From the IMG/VR virus record IMGVR_UViG_3300032223_001256, positions 1 to 42,840 of that record: DNA of 42,840 bases; one strand, given 5' to 3'. Under the pieces are notes generated by a model that did not search any database, was not told the origin of the DNA, and saw only the letters and a program-made list of their open reading frames with translations. Source of the DNA: a virus. Below, in pieces: positions 28,699-37,209 of this stretch (its first letter is position 1; each line of letters opens with the position of its first letter). The position numbers were made by a program, and so were the translations under genes.

Positions 28699-31680
28699 AT
28701 GAACTATCTAGGGCTGACCGTTTTCGCCGGTAACACACCCGGCCTCATTCTTGATTTTGATTCGGCCACAAAAGAATACACCGTTGAATTTGAGGACGGT
28801 CGTGTGGTCAAGAGCGCAACCGTGTATTGGGAAACAAACATACCTGCAGATACTGAGGTTGCTCTTTATCGCAAAGCCTCTATTGGCAGTGGCGAAAAGC
28901 TTACATATGATCCTCAAGACGGCTGGGATATCGTCAGCAATGACGAGTCGGAAGCCGATGACGAGTGTGACTACTGCGGTGGTCAGGGCGTAGACGACGA
29001 CGGTAGCCTCTGCTCTCATTGCGACGGCAGGGGTCACATGAACATGCAGCATTCGCTTCAGGTTGCTGCAGCACAAATGCAGGTGACCGACCAACCAACC
29101 GATCTCAACGAATGGGTTGACGAACTTCATGATGAGAGCGACGGCGAATACACACCCGACGGCGAGTATGGTCCGAACGCTCCATCCTCAACAATGGGCG
29201 ACCCCGATCTAGGCGCTCACAAAAGCATTGACAATAAGATCAAGAAGCTTGAAGACAAGATCGATCATCTAACTGAAATGCTTGAGGGCAAGGATCTTAA
29301 GGGCGAAGACGGCGAAGAGATTAGCCCTGAGGGGATTCAGCTCGTTGATCATGACGCCGTTGAGGACAACTACTACGAGCGTCAGACAAAGCCGAATCCC
29401 AACCTTGATGAGCAGTACCCATCCGGCACACACTCTGAGCGTTACCCCGGTACGCTGAACCCAACCGCAAAGGTTGCAAAGGATTGCAATTGCTGGGACG
29501 GCTACAAGCGCGTCCCCGGTACAAAGCCTTGCGCTCCCGGCTCATGCGAGAAGTGCGACTCTGCTCGCAAAGAAGCTGCCGCAAAGAAGAAAAAGCAAAG
29601 CCCCGACGAGGCTGTGAAGAAGGTTAATACCGTTCCTCCTCAGGGCGTCCGTGCTGCCGCCAAGCGTGGTCTTAAGTACTACGAAGAGGGCAAGGCTGGT
29701 GACGGTTTTGAGGCTGCTACTGCTGACCGCGCTCGTCGTATCGCCGCAGGTGAGGCACTAACAGAAGAGCACATCAATCGCATGCACTCGTTCTTTGAAC
29801 GTCATGCTGGCGGTCGTTCCAAGAAAGCCAAGCCCGGTGAGGTCACCGCTTGGGATGTTGCGTGGCTATGCTGGGGCGGAGACGCTGGTCGCTCGTGGGC
29901 ATCGAAGGTTGACTCTCAACTGCACAAGGCTCGTCATCCTAACTCCAAGGGCAAGCACTCGTATGTTGACAACACCGAGGTTTCTTATGCGCCAACACCC
30001 GGAACCTTTGACGGTCAACGCATCACACCGCTTGAGCAGTGGGATCGCTCAACTACCGACGAAGAGAACGGCGAAGCAAATTACATCGCCGATGGTGTTG
30101 AGAAGGGTCTTGGCGCTAGCCCAATTGAATTGGATCGTTCTGGCAACCCGCTTATGAGAACGGAAGAGGCTGAGGACTACCCTCAAAAAGAAGACGTTCC
30201 GTTCCCAGACGCACCGACAGACATCGTCAAGGCTATGACTGAGCATCGTGACAAGAAGGAAAACATGAATCCAAATAAAGACGTTTGGGATCAGGTCGTT
30301 CATTCTCATGTGAGAGAGGAAGCAGCGTGGGAGGATGCTCGCGTTGCAAGCCCTGAGTGTTCTGCCTGTGGTGATCCGCTTGTCAATGGTGACTGTCACT
30401 CCTGCGGTGAGCGCATGAGCAAGAAAGAGATCAAGCAGGCATCTCGTCAGCAGAAGATCGCGGCTCGTGATCAAAAGGTTATCGACTCCCTCAAGCCTCG
30501 AGCTGCAGAGCTTGGTCGTCTATTCGGTGAAGCGTTCGCTGGTCGCACTGCCACAACTGAAGACAGTTCAGCGGAAGGGATTTTTGTTCCTGTTCCGATT
30601 CGTGGTGAAAATTCAAATCCTTATGACGCTGGTGGTACCGGTGGTAACAACGCAACGCGTGGAGACGCTCCTGAGCTCCTGAAGGACATTCTTGGCGAGG
30701 GCAACGCCATGACGCAAGACTCCAACAAGGGAAACAATTCGGACAAGGATGGCGACAGACCTTTGTCTGATCTGTTCTCTGATGGAATGGGCGTCGTCAT
30801 TGAGTTCGCCGACAGCGATGAATCCGCCAAGGGTAACAAGATGGTTGAAGAACTAAGCAATGCCCTTGAGGGTGTTCTTGGTGAGGTGTTCGCAGAAAAC
30901 AAGAACGACGCAAAAGAAAAGAAAGAGTCGTCGATGCAGCAGCAGATGATGCTCAAGGCGGACGACTACGTTGAAGCTGTGATCGACGGCGTCAAGGCTC
31001 TTGTTCCCAGAACCATGCTGAACCAACTTAGAGGAATAACAGGTCCGACGGCTCCAGCACAACAGCAGCAACAGCGACAGCAGCCGTCTTCAGGAAACCC
31101 AACAACACCCTCCATGGGCTATGTCAACAACGGCATTCCCGGTGCTTTTGGTAGTGTAAAACAATCCATAATGGATGACGACGGCATTGAAACTGAAGAA
31201 GACATTACCGATGTAGACGGCAATAAACTTGTTCCGGGTGATGAATACAACCTTTATGCAACCGTTGATGACGAGCCAGAACTCGTGACGGTCGAAAGCG
31301 TTACTCCAACGAGCGTCGTTCTCAATAGAGATGACTCTAAATTTGAACCACAGACTATCACCATTGAAGACTTCAACGCAAACAACCTCAGATTCGATCC
31401 GGTTGTCAAGGACGATGCCCTTGACGGCACTCCAGAGACAATGGACGATGCTGGTCCCGGTCAGGATGATATCCCCGGTGAGCGCAACATGAGCACCGAC
31501 AATCCCGGCGGTCCAAAGATTGCTGGCCGTAGCTACTACCCACACCAGCAGAAGGAATTCATCAACGAGTCCGGTAGAGCACGCAACCTAGACAAGTTAG
31601 ATCTTGAAGGTACGCATTACACGAATGGCGAAACAACCGCTAGCGACAACATTGACGACGACTTTCTGTTTGGTGTCTAA
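28699..31680 (+). CDS. Large acidic virion-associated protein with DnaJ-type zinc motif, 993 aa
   Basis: No ribosome binding site; TTAAAT lies 6 nt before the ATG. Residues 90-112 hold CDYCGGQG and CSHCDGRG, two CxxCxGxG repeats as in DnaJ zinc fingers. Residues 310-410 contain VRAAAKRGLKYYEEGKAGDG, HINRMHSFFERHAGG and AWDVAWLCWGGDAGRSWASK, a block (R..MH.FF.RH....AWLLWGGDAGR.WA) I recall from other phage proteins near head genes. A later four-cysteine set is CSACGDPL....CHSCG. The rest is acidic and low in complexity, with a poly-Gln patch near 790. Function unknown; probably a structural or assembly protein. Confidence 0.7.
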   Translation: MNYLGLTVFAGNTPGLILDFDSATKEYTVEFEDGRVVKSATVYWETNIPADTEVALYRKASIGSGEKLTYDPQDGWDIVSNDESEADDECDYCGGQGVDDDGSLCSHCDGRGHMNMQHSLQVAAAQMQVTDQPTDLNEWVDELHDESDGEYTPDGEYGPNAPSSTMGDPDLGAHKSIDNKIKKLEDKIDHLTEMLEGKDLKGEDGEEISPEGIQLVDHDAVEDNYYERQTKPNPNLDEQYPSGTHSERYPGTLNPTAKVAKDCNCWDGYKRVPGTKPCAPGSCEKCDSARKEAAAKKKKQSPDEAVKKVNTVPPQGVRAAAKRGLKYYEEGKAGDGFEAATADRARRIAAGEALTEEHINRMHSFFERHAGGRSKKAKPGEVTAWDVAWLCWGGDAGRSWASKVDSQLHKARHPNSKGKHSYVDNTEVSYAPTPGTFDGQRITPLEQWDRSTTDEENGEANYIADGVEKGLGASPIELDRSGNPLMRTEEAEDYPQKEDVPFPDAPTDIVKAMTEHRDKKENMNPNKDVWDQVVHSHVREEAAWEDARVASPECSACGDPLVNGDCHSCGERMSKKEIKQASRQQKIAARDQKVIDSLKPRAAELGRLFGEAFAGRTATTEDSSAEGIFVPVPIRGENSNPYDAGGTGGNNATRGDAPELLKDILGEGNAMTQDSNKGNNSDKDGDRPLSDLFSDGMGVVIEFADSDESAKGNKMVEELSNALEGVLGEVFAENKNDAKEKKESSMQQQMMLKADDYVEAVIDGVKALVPRTMLNQLRGITGPTAPAQQQQQRQQPSSGNPTTPSMGYVNNGIPGAFGSVKQSIMDDDGIETEEDITDVDGNKLVPGDEYNLYATVDDEPELVTVESVTPTSVVLNRDDSKFEPQTITIEDFNANNLRFDPVVKDDALDGTPETMDDAGPGQDDIPGERNMSTDNPGGPKIAGRSYYPHQQKEFINESGRARNLDKLDLEGTHYTNGETTASDNIDDDFLFGV

Positions 31681-33150
31681 ATGAGAAACTCGAAAAACGG
31701 AAGACTCAGAGTATGGGATCGAGCAGTTGACTCGTTCAACTCTGACGATCTTGTCTACAACTTCGACACAATCGATTGGCTGTTTGGTGGCAAAAGTGGT
31801 ACCACTGGAGCCACAGGTGACACCTTCTCCGGCAATGCGTCGACATGGCTTGGAAGAGGCGACTCCTTCGCCACTAACATCTATCCCGGAACAAAGAACA
31901 GCGGCTTTGAAGATCAAACGTCCGGAGCAAGAACTCTTTATTCCGTTGTCTCTGGTCTAAATTACAACGATGTCCCTCTTGGCACTGTGATCCAATGGTG
32001 GAGGCCAACTGCTTCAACAGATGCTGGCTCCGGTGCTGGTGCCATTCCAGATGGATGGGTGCCCTGTGACGGTCGAACCCTAACCGCCGAACAGCACTCT
32101 TATGGTGCTCTCTCCATTGTTGTTCCAGATCTTCGCAATAAGTTTGTTCTTGGCGCTGATGCGACCGTTGCTGGAATCAATGCCGTTACCGCTTATCGTC
32201 ATGAAGATGGTGCCGTTTCCGCAAGCAACATGAATAACGACTGGACGGGGTCGAAGAAAGCTGACGGAACGACCGGCGCTCCCGGTCTTGGCTACGATTC
32301 TGGACTTGAGAATGTAAGCGTAAATTCAAAAACGGGCAGCAACCTGCTTCGAGATTTGAATCACAATCACGCTTCAGGATCTGACACCAGTTCAGGACTG
32401 AAGATAAGAGATCACGTTCATGAAAGCGATCATGCTCATTCGTTAAATAGTCATTCTCATACGATCCCTAGACATGCTCACAGAATGGATCATGAGCATT
32501 TTATTCCTAATCATATTCATTACTTCAACCTCACTTCCGATTTTGATTCTGGCCCCAACAAGAGTCCCGGAAGCGATACCGTTCGAGTCGCCACGGTGAG
32601 CAGTGGTGGAGCGTTAGTTCCTAGAGACAATCACGTTCACAACATTCATTTATCCAAGGATAATGGGACGGGTGGTAGGGACTTTCTGCCCGGCTTTATT
32701 CAAGACTCGCCGGGCTTTCCTGACATATGGACTTCAGAGTTTTGGTATTTTAACGGCGTGCCTCCGGAAAGTCTTAATTGGAGAGGTTGGACTCCACTAT
32801 CTATTTCGTCGTATCCGATATCCGCTTCGACAGCTAATGGTTTGAATATCTCTCGTCAATACAATACCTCATCTGTAGACCTTTTGACATATCCTAGTGG
32901 TGGCGGATTGACGGGCAGGAGAGAGAAGAACGGACTATTCAACCCCAATACTGGTACAATTGCAGGATCGACAACCGGAACAAGTTCGACAGATATCGCT
33001 TACGCAAAAGGAATTGACGGAAACACCGCAGATGCAACTTGGAATTCCTCTTCTTCCTCTGTGAATTCGCAAAACAAATTAAACGTCCGCCCACAGTATG
33101 TCGGTCTTCTCTACCTCATAAAGGTTAGAGTCGCAAAGAACTTAATCTAA
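31681..33150 (+). CDS. Tail-collar domain receptor-binding protein with His-rich segment
   Basis: A 489-aa product whose ATG directly follows the previous stop. Residues 98-165 (VPLGTVIQWWRPTA, IPDGWVPCDGRTL, VPDLRNKFVLGAD) form a phage tail collar domain. Residues 240-285 contain HVHESDHAHSLNSHSHTIPR, HAHRMDHEHF and HIHYF, a string of HxH motifs like those that coordinate metal ions in T4 short and long tail fibre tips. The C-terminus NVRPQYVGLLYLIKVRV matches the usual end of such fibres. It would be a trimeric receptor-binding fibre. Confidence 0.85.
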   Translation: MRNSKNGRLRVWDRAVDSFNSDDLVYNFDTIDWLFGGKSGTTGATGDTFSGNASTWLGRGDSFATNIYPGTKNSGFEDQTSGARTLYSVVSGLNYNDVPLGTVIQWWRPTASTDAGSGAGAIPDGWVPCDGRTLTAEQHSYGALSIVVPDLRNKFVLGADATVAGINAVTAYRHEDGAVSASNMNNDWTGSKKADGTTGAPGLGYDSGLENVSVNSKTGSNLLRDLNHNHASGSDTSSGLKIRDHVHESDHAHSLNSHSHTIPRHAHRMDHEHFIPNHIHYFNLTSDFDSGPNKSPGSDTVRVATVSSGGALVPRDNHVHNIHLSKDNGTGGRDFLPGFIQDSPGFPDIWTSEFWYFNGVPPESLNWRGWTPLSISSYPISASTANGLNISRQYNTSSVDLLTYPSGGGLTGRREKNGLFNPNTGTIAGSTTGTSSTDIAYAKGIDGNTADATWNSSSSSVNSQNKLNVRPQYVGLLYLIKVRVAKNLI

Positions 33151-33161
33151 GAGGAACTGTT

Positions 33162-34151
33162 TTGAAAGAACTCGTCATCAAAAGACAGGCGAATGTTACA
33201 AGCGCCGATGCGCTTGATGAGATAAATGCCGCTTACCCTCATGCGGAAGTCCTTTCGTTCCGCAGAATAAGGGATGCCGCAAGCGAAGCCGATCTCTTTG
33301 TTACACGAATTAGAGTAGCTGCCGACATGTTCGATGAGTCCACGCCGGAAGAATCCTTGCCAGAGGAAGACGTTGTTGTTGAGGGCAAGCAACACGAAGA
33401 TGAGGAAGAGGCGATGATGAAGGACATGCTTGATCTTCTTCGCCAAATCAAAGACATCGTTTCGGACGAAGAGGCAGAAGATGTTGAGTCGGAAGAGCCT
33501 GAGCGTATTGAGACTGAGGAAGAGATTGAAAGAAAGCACAAGGCGAAGCCTCTTCCGGAACCGTCTGAACCTCCATTTGCCGCTGCAGGCGTAGGTCAAA
33601 TGACTCCCGTTGCCTCTGTCGTCGCTCAGCGTCCTGCCACCATTTCGAAGACGGCAGCTCGACTTGAACTTATTCGTGAGTTCTCAAACGATTATGTGAT
33701 CGGCGAAATCGAAAAGCGCGATGGGGTTTTTGTCGCCAGCCTCACTAAGAAGTCTGAGATCGATACTGAGAACATGGCTGACCCCAAGCAAAAGGGCATC
33801 CTTGAAATGATGGGCGTTGAGCCTACGGAAGATTCCAAAGACGAAACGTCGAGCGAAAGTCCCGATGAAGAATACGATGACGTAAACAGAACCGGGATCT
33901 CGTTTATGGATCCGCTCTCTCCTTGGGTTCGCTGGAAAGAATACAAGAAGAATCAAAAGCCCGGAGATCTTTCTCGCTTCAAAGATTATGTCCACCCCAC
34001 TCGTCTTGATGAACAGATTAAAGAGAAGCAGGACGCAGCGCTAAAGGCAATGGAAGAGCGAGGCGAAGACGTTCCCAGCAAGAAGGATCAAGCAAGAGAG
34101 CGAAGTGAAGCCAGACCTCAACCGCTTCGCCTGACCCGCAATCAAACATGA
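33162..34151 (+). CDS. Acidic assembly/structural protein, 329 aa, TTG start
   Basis: TTG 33162 follows AAGAGGAACTGT. The N-terminus is compact; residues 60-130 are extremely acidic and helical (EEDVVVEGKQHEDEEEAMMK; EEPERIETEEEIERKHKAK), and the C-terminus is basic. This charge layout is common in scaffold or portal-associated factors. The stop overlaps the protease gene start (ATGA). No enzyme motif is seen. Confidence 0.65.
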   Translation: MKELVIKRQANVTSADALDEINAAYPHAEVLSFRRIRDAASEADLFVTRIRVAADMFDESTPEESLPEEDVVVEGKQHEDEEEAMMKDMLDLLRQIKDIVSDEEAEDVESEEPERIETEEEIERKHKAKPLPEPSEPPFAAAGVGQMTPVASVVAQRPATISKTAARLELIREFSNDYVIGEIEKRDGVFVASLTKKSEIDTENMADPKQKGILEMMGVEPTEDSKDETSSESPDEEYDDVNRTGISFMDPLSPWVRWKEYKKNQKPGDLSRFKDYVHPTRLDEQIKEKQDAALKAMEERGEDVPSKKDQARERSEARPQPLRLTRNQT

Positions 34152-36595
34152 TTACCAAATTCGCCAAAGCAGAAATTCTTGACGTTCGCACCAGCAAGAG
34201 CAGGCACAAGAACGCATCCCTAAGCAAGTTCGCCGCTATCGGCGATGGCGATACTCAGTATCGCCTAGAGGATGGGTACATCTACACCAAGGTGCGTGCC
34301 ATCTCAAGCCGTGTCAACAAGAACAACGACGGCTGGCCATCGGAAGAACTAGCCAAGGCTTACAGCACATTCGTCGGCAAGCCGATCTTTGTTGATCACA
34401 ACAACAGCGATCCCGAAAAGGCTCGCGGTGTTGTGGTGGATGCTCGTCTTCATGTTGAAGATGATCTGCAGAAGGCCTCTGCTCTTGATCCGTACTACGC
34501 CACCGCTCCTGAGAACCACAAGCCTCCGACATGGATTGAGCTTCTTTTGGAGACGGATGCTCGTCAGTTCCCCAAGTTGGCTATGGCTATTGTTGCTGGC
34601 GACATTGACTCCGTTTCAATGGGCGCAAATGTTGATCGAACACAGTGCAACATCTGTCACAACTGGGCGACAAACGTTCAAGAATATTGCGATCACATCA
34701 AGAGCAAAGGCGCTTCGTTTGATTTCTTTGAGGCAAGCAGTGGTCAGAAGACCAGCCGAAAGTCTTACGAGGACTGCTATGATGTTCACTTCTTTGAGAT
34801 TTCGTATGTCTTTGATCCTGCCGACCCAACAGCTCTAGTGCTCGATAAGGTATCTAGCAATAAGACGGCGCTAAAGCCACAGTCTGATCTTCCCAAGATG
34901 CCGCAAGAGGTTGATACAGATCGTCAGATGGGACTCTGTCCTCAGTGCGGTAACAACGAGATGGAGAAGGGTCAGCCCTGCAAAATCTGCAAGTACGAAC
35001 AGCCGGACGAAGTCAACCTAAGCGAAGATCAAACTCCGCAAGGAATGGACGATCCGGATATTGGGCAGGCTCAGGAAAACCTGCAGTCTCGGGAAGAAAT
35101 GCTTCCCGGTCCAAGCGGGGACATGATCCCCGATGCACCTCCGGGTGCGCCTCAACCAGTTCTCAAGGGTGATGCCTCAGCAATGAATCCTCTTGAGAAC
35201 ACTATGGGATTGCCTGTTACGGGCACTGTAAATAGTAGTGAATCAAAAACTGTAAATAGCGAATGGGAAATTGTTAAAGATGCAGGTCTTCTGACAAAAG
35301 TCGAGAAGCCGATCCTACCTCCCAATCGTATTACGAACGACAGGGTAGTCAATCCCAAAACTATCAAGAACCCGACGAAGCCTGTCGAATCAAATACGAA
35401 GGAAACCAACAATATGAGCAAAACAGATAAACTTGATGAGGTTCTGGGCGATCTAGAGGCATACCTTGCCTCCAAGACTGCTGCTGAACCCGCGTGGAGC
35501 GACGGGAAGACAGAGCATCAGGACCCCAATAAGGCTGTTGATGCCGGTCCCGCCCCGCATACCATGACATTCCCTGACGAAGGTCAGGAGGATCCCGTCA
35601 CCTCCGAAATCGGCTCCGCCGGTTCGGGTCCTATTGGCGTTGCTGCGGCTGCCAAGAAGGAGATGCCTGACTTCATCAAAGAAAAGATGAAGGGCAAGGG
35701 CAAGGACGACGAGTCCGAAGAGGATGAAGACGACGAGTCCGAAGAGAAGGACGAGAAGTCTGAGAAGAAGGAAGCGAGCAAGGACAAGGACGAAGACGAT
35801 GTCTGCGAGGACTGCGGCAAGTCCCCTTGTAAGTGCGATGACGACGAGGACAAGAAGACCTCCGCTTCGAAGTCGGAAGATGACGACGAAGAAGAAGAGG
35901 ACGAGGACTCCAAGAAGGACGAGGACAAGAAGGATAAGAAAGCCTCGAAGAGAATGGCTAAGATCCTCGGTGTTGAGGGTCATCAGGTCATTGCGATGCT
36001 TCATGCCGCCGGTACTGATCTTGTCCTTGATGTCGTCGAAGAGATGATTTACGACAAGAAGGCTGTCAAGAAGGCTGTCAAGCAGGCTCGCAAAGAGGCT
36101 GCTGCTAGCGGCACACAGGGCGCTCCCGGTTCGGAGGCGCAGGATCGTGTTGCTGTCGATGGTCCCCTTCTTGAGGAGGTCGCACCCAGCACCATGACAT
36201 TCGGTTCGGATGATTTCCATATCACCGATCCGGTCACAACTGGCGAGAACGCCAACGAACTGGGCGGTCCGATTGGTACCGCCTTCGCCAGCGAGGACGA
36301 CGTGCGTTCGCACATCTTCCGCTCGCTGAAGATCGCGGAGACTGAGGCAGGTCTAGGTCTCATTGAAGAGTCTGAGAAGTTTGAGCGTGCTGCTTCCCTA
36401 GAGAAGGAGTCTTCGCAGGAACTGGACGCCCGTGAGGAAACCCTCCGCCGCGTTCGCAAGTCGGACAACCAGCGCTCGGCATCCAAGAAGGTCGCCGGTC
36501 GCATTCCCCCACTAAACAAGACAGCAGCGTTTGAGACACAATCTTCGATTATTGTCTCGTCCGAAGAAGCGGACGACGCTGCAATGTTCATGTGA
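34148..36595 (+). CDS. Prohead protease-scaffold fusion, 815 aa
   Basis: The N-terminal 190 residues look like a capsid maturation protease: NDGWPSEELAKAYSTFVGKP leading to FVDHNN with H84, then GDIDSVSMGA with S155/S157, the His and Ser expected in herpes/phage-type prohead proteases. An inserted CNICHNW...EYCDHI (167-183) and CPQCGNNEMEKGQPCKIC (near 263-282) may bind zinc. From about residue 420 the protein is highly charged and helical (KDDESEEDEDDESEEKDEKS), as in scaffold proteins. An internal start at 35414 probably makes the scaffold part alone. It lies just before the decoration and capsid genes. I am surer of the scaffold than of the catalytic residues. Confidence 0.75.
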   Translation: MITKFAKAEILDVRTSKSRHKNASLSKFAAIGDGDTQYRLEDGYIYTKVRAISSRVNKNNDGWPSEELAKAYSTFVGKPIFVDHNNSDPEKARGVVVDARLHVEDDLQKASALDPYYATAPENHKPPTWIELLLETDARQFPKLAMAIVAGDIDSVSMGANVDRTQCNICHNWATNVQEYCDHIKSKGASFDFFEASSGQKTSRKSYEDCYDVHFFEISYVFDPADPTALVLDKVSSNKTALKPQSDLPKMPQEVDTDRQMGLCPQCGNNEMEKGQPCKICKYEQPDEVNLSEDQTPQGMDDPDIGQAQENLQSREEMLPGPSGDMIPDAPPGAPQPVLKGDASAMNPLENTMGLPVTGTVNSSESKTVNSEWEIVKDAGLLTKVEKPILPPNRITNDRVVNPKTIKNPTKPVESNTKETNNMSKTDKLDEVLGDLEAYLASKTAAEPAWSDGKTEHQDPNKAVDAGPAPHTMTFPDEGQEDPVTSEIGSAGSGPIGVAAAAKKEMPDFIKEKMKGKGKDDESEEDEDDESEEKDEKSEKKEASKDKDEDDVCEDCGKSPCKCDDDEDKKTSASKSEDDDEEEEDEDSKKDEDKKDKKASKRMAKILGVEGHQVIAMLHAAGTDLVLDVVEEMIYDKKAVKKAVKQARKEAAASGTQGAPGSEAQDRVAVDGPLLEEVAPSTMTFGSDDFHITDPVTTGENANELGGPIGTAFASEDDVRSHIFRSLKIAETEAGLGLIEESEKFERAASLEKESSQELDAREETLRRVRKSDNQRSASKKVAGRIPPLNKTAAFETQSSIIVSSEEADDAAMFM
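35414..36595 (+). CDS. Nested in-frame scaffold protein, 393 aa
   Basis: ATG 35414 (Met 423 of the fusion) follows AAGGAAACCAACAAT, a good ribosome binding site in the middle of a reading frame, at the end of a low-complexity linker. The product begins MSKTDKLDEVLGDLEAYLAS and contains the whole charged scaffold region. This is the arrangement of lambda C/Nu3, in which the scaffold is translated separately from the 3' part of the protease gene. It carries two copies of a TMTF...DPVT...GPIG motif. Confidence 0.65.
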   Translation: MSKTDKLDEVLGDLEAYLASKTAAEPAWSDGKTEHQDPNKAVDAGPAPHTMTFPDEGQEDPVTSEIGSAGSGPIGVAAAAKKEMPDFIKEKMKGKGKDDESEEDEDDESEEKDEKSEKKEASKDKDEDDVCEDCGKSPCKCDDDEDKKTSASKSEDDDEEEEDEDSKKDEDKKDKKASKRMAKILGVEGHQVIAMLHAAGTDLVLDVVEEMIYDKKAVKKAVKQARKEAAASGTQGAPGSEAQDRVAVDGPLLEEVAPSTMTFGSDDFHITDPVTTGENANELGGPIGTAFASEDDVRSHIFRSLKIAETEAGLGLIEESEKFERAASLEKESSQELDAREETLRRVRKSDNQRSASKKVAGRIPPLNKTAAFETQSSIIVSSEEADDAAMFM

Positions 36596-36626
36596 AATCA
36601 AAAGAGAAACAGGAGATAATTCCAAC

Positions 36627-37187
36627 ATGCTAAGACTACAAAAGCTAGCAAATGTCAACAAGCGCCGCACGCTCCGCGCCCTCTACGCGCAGACACAGGC
36701 ATACCCCTATGCCGCGACGCTTGATCACAGCGTTGACCGTCACGCCACAGATCCTTTCAGTGGCATTGAGGCCGGCAAGGCTGCAATTTGGCCCGGTATG
36801 GTCGCTCTAAAGACTGTCGGCGAGAACGTTCGTCCGCAATTCGACAACGCCGGGGGCAACCCCGGTGCGCGCCGTCCGTTCGGTCTCTTCGCCAACTTCA
36901 TCGGCGGCGAGCTTGACGAGATCGGTGATCGCAACGAGGTCGGTGTTTGGCGCGGCGTTGGCGGCGTCTTTGAGATCCTCGCCCCCGTGTTTGTCGACAC
37001 TGGTCTTGGTGCTGAAGCCGCACGCGAAGACGGATCGGCCTCTAAGGAGATCTACTTGACCGCTGACGACACCAGTCGTCTTTTCTGGGACAATGACGCT
37101 CGTCCCGGCATCGACTGGCACAACTCGACAGCCCGTCTCGTCCGTCGTGTTTCGGACAAGGCAATCATCATCGAACTTCTAGTCTAA
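36627..37187 (+). CDS. Probable head decoration/structural protein, 186 aa
   Basis: ATG 36627 follows CAGGAGATAATTCCAAC; upstream in-frame starts would overlap the protease gene. The product is beta-rich with DPFSGIEAGKAAIWPGMVAL, GLFANFIGGELDEIG and VWRGVGGVFEILAPVF blocks, then charged residues. It sits between scaffold and major capsid genes, the usual place for a capsid decoration protein, and has the Gly/Ala-rich composition of that class. Confidence 0.65.
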   Translation: MLRLQKLANVNKRRTLRALYAQTQAYPYAATLDHSVDRHATDPFSGIEAGKAAIWPGMVALKTVGENVRPQFDNAGGNPGARRPFGLFANFIGGELDEIGDRNEVGVWRGVGGVFEILAPVFVDTGLGAEAAREDGSASKEIYLTADDTSRLFWDNDARPGIDWHNSTARLVRRVSDKAIIIELLV

Positions 37188-37209
37188 TCGAAAAATAAGG
37201 AAACCAGTT

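Noticed and set aside
35453-36313. 286-codon minus-strand open frame with hydrophobic runs (membrane-protein-like)
   Set aside because: The hydrophobic runs come from reading the acidic GAC/GAG-rich scaffold codons backwards (GTC/CTC); it is a shadow.
36531-36626. Upstream start for the decoration-like protein
   Set aside because: It would overlap the end of the protease-scaffold gene out of frame and has no ribosome binding site; ATG 36627 follows AGGAG.
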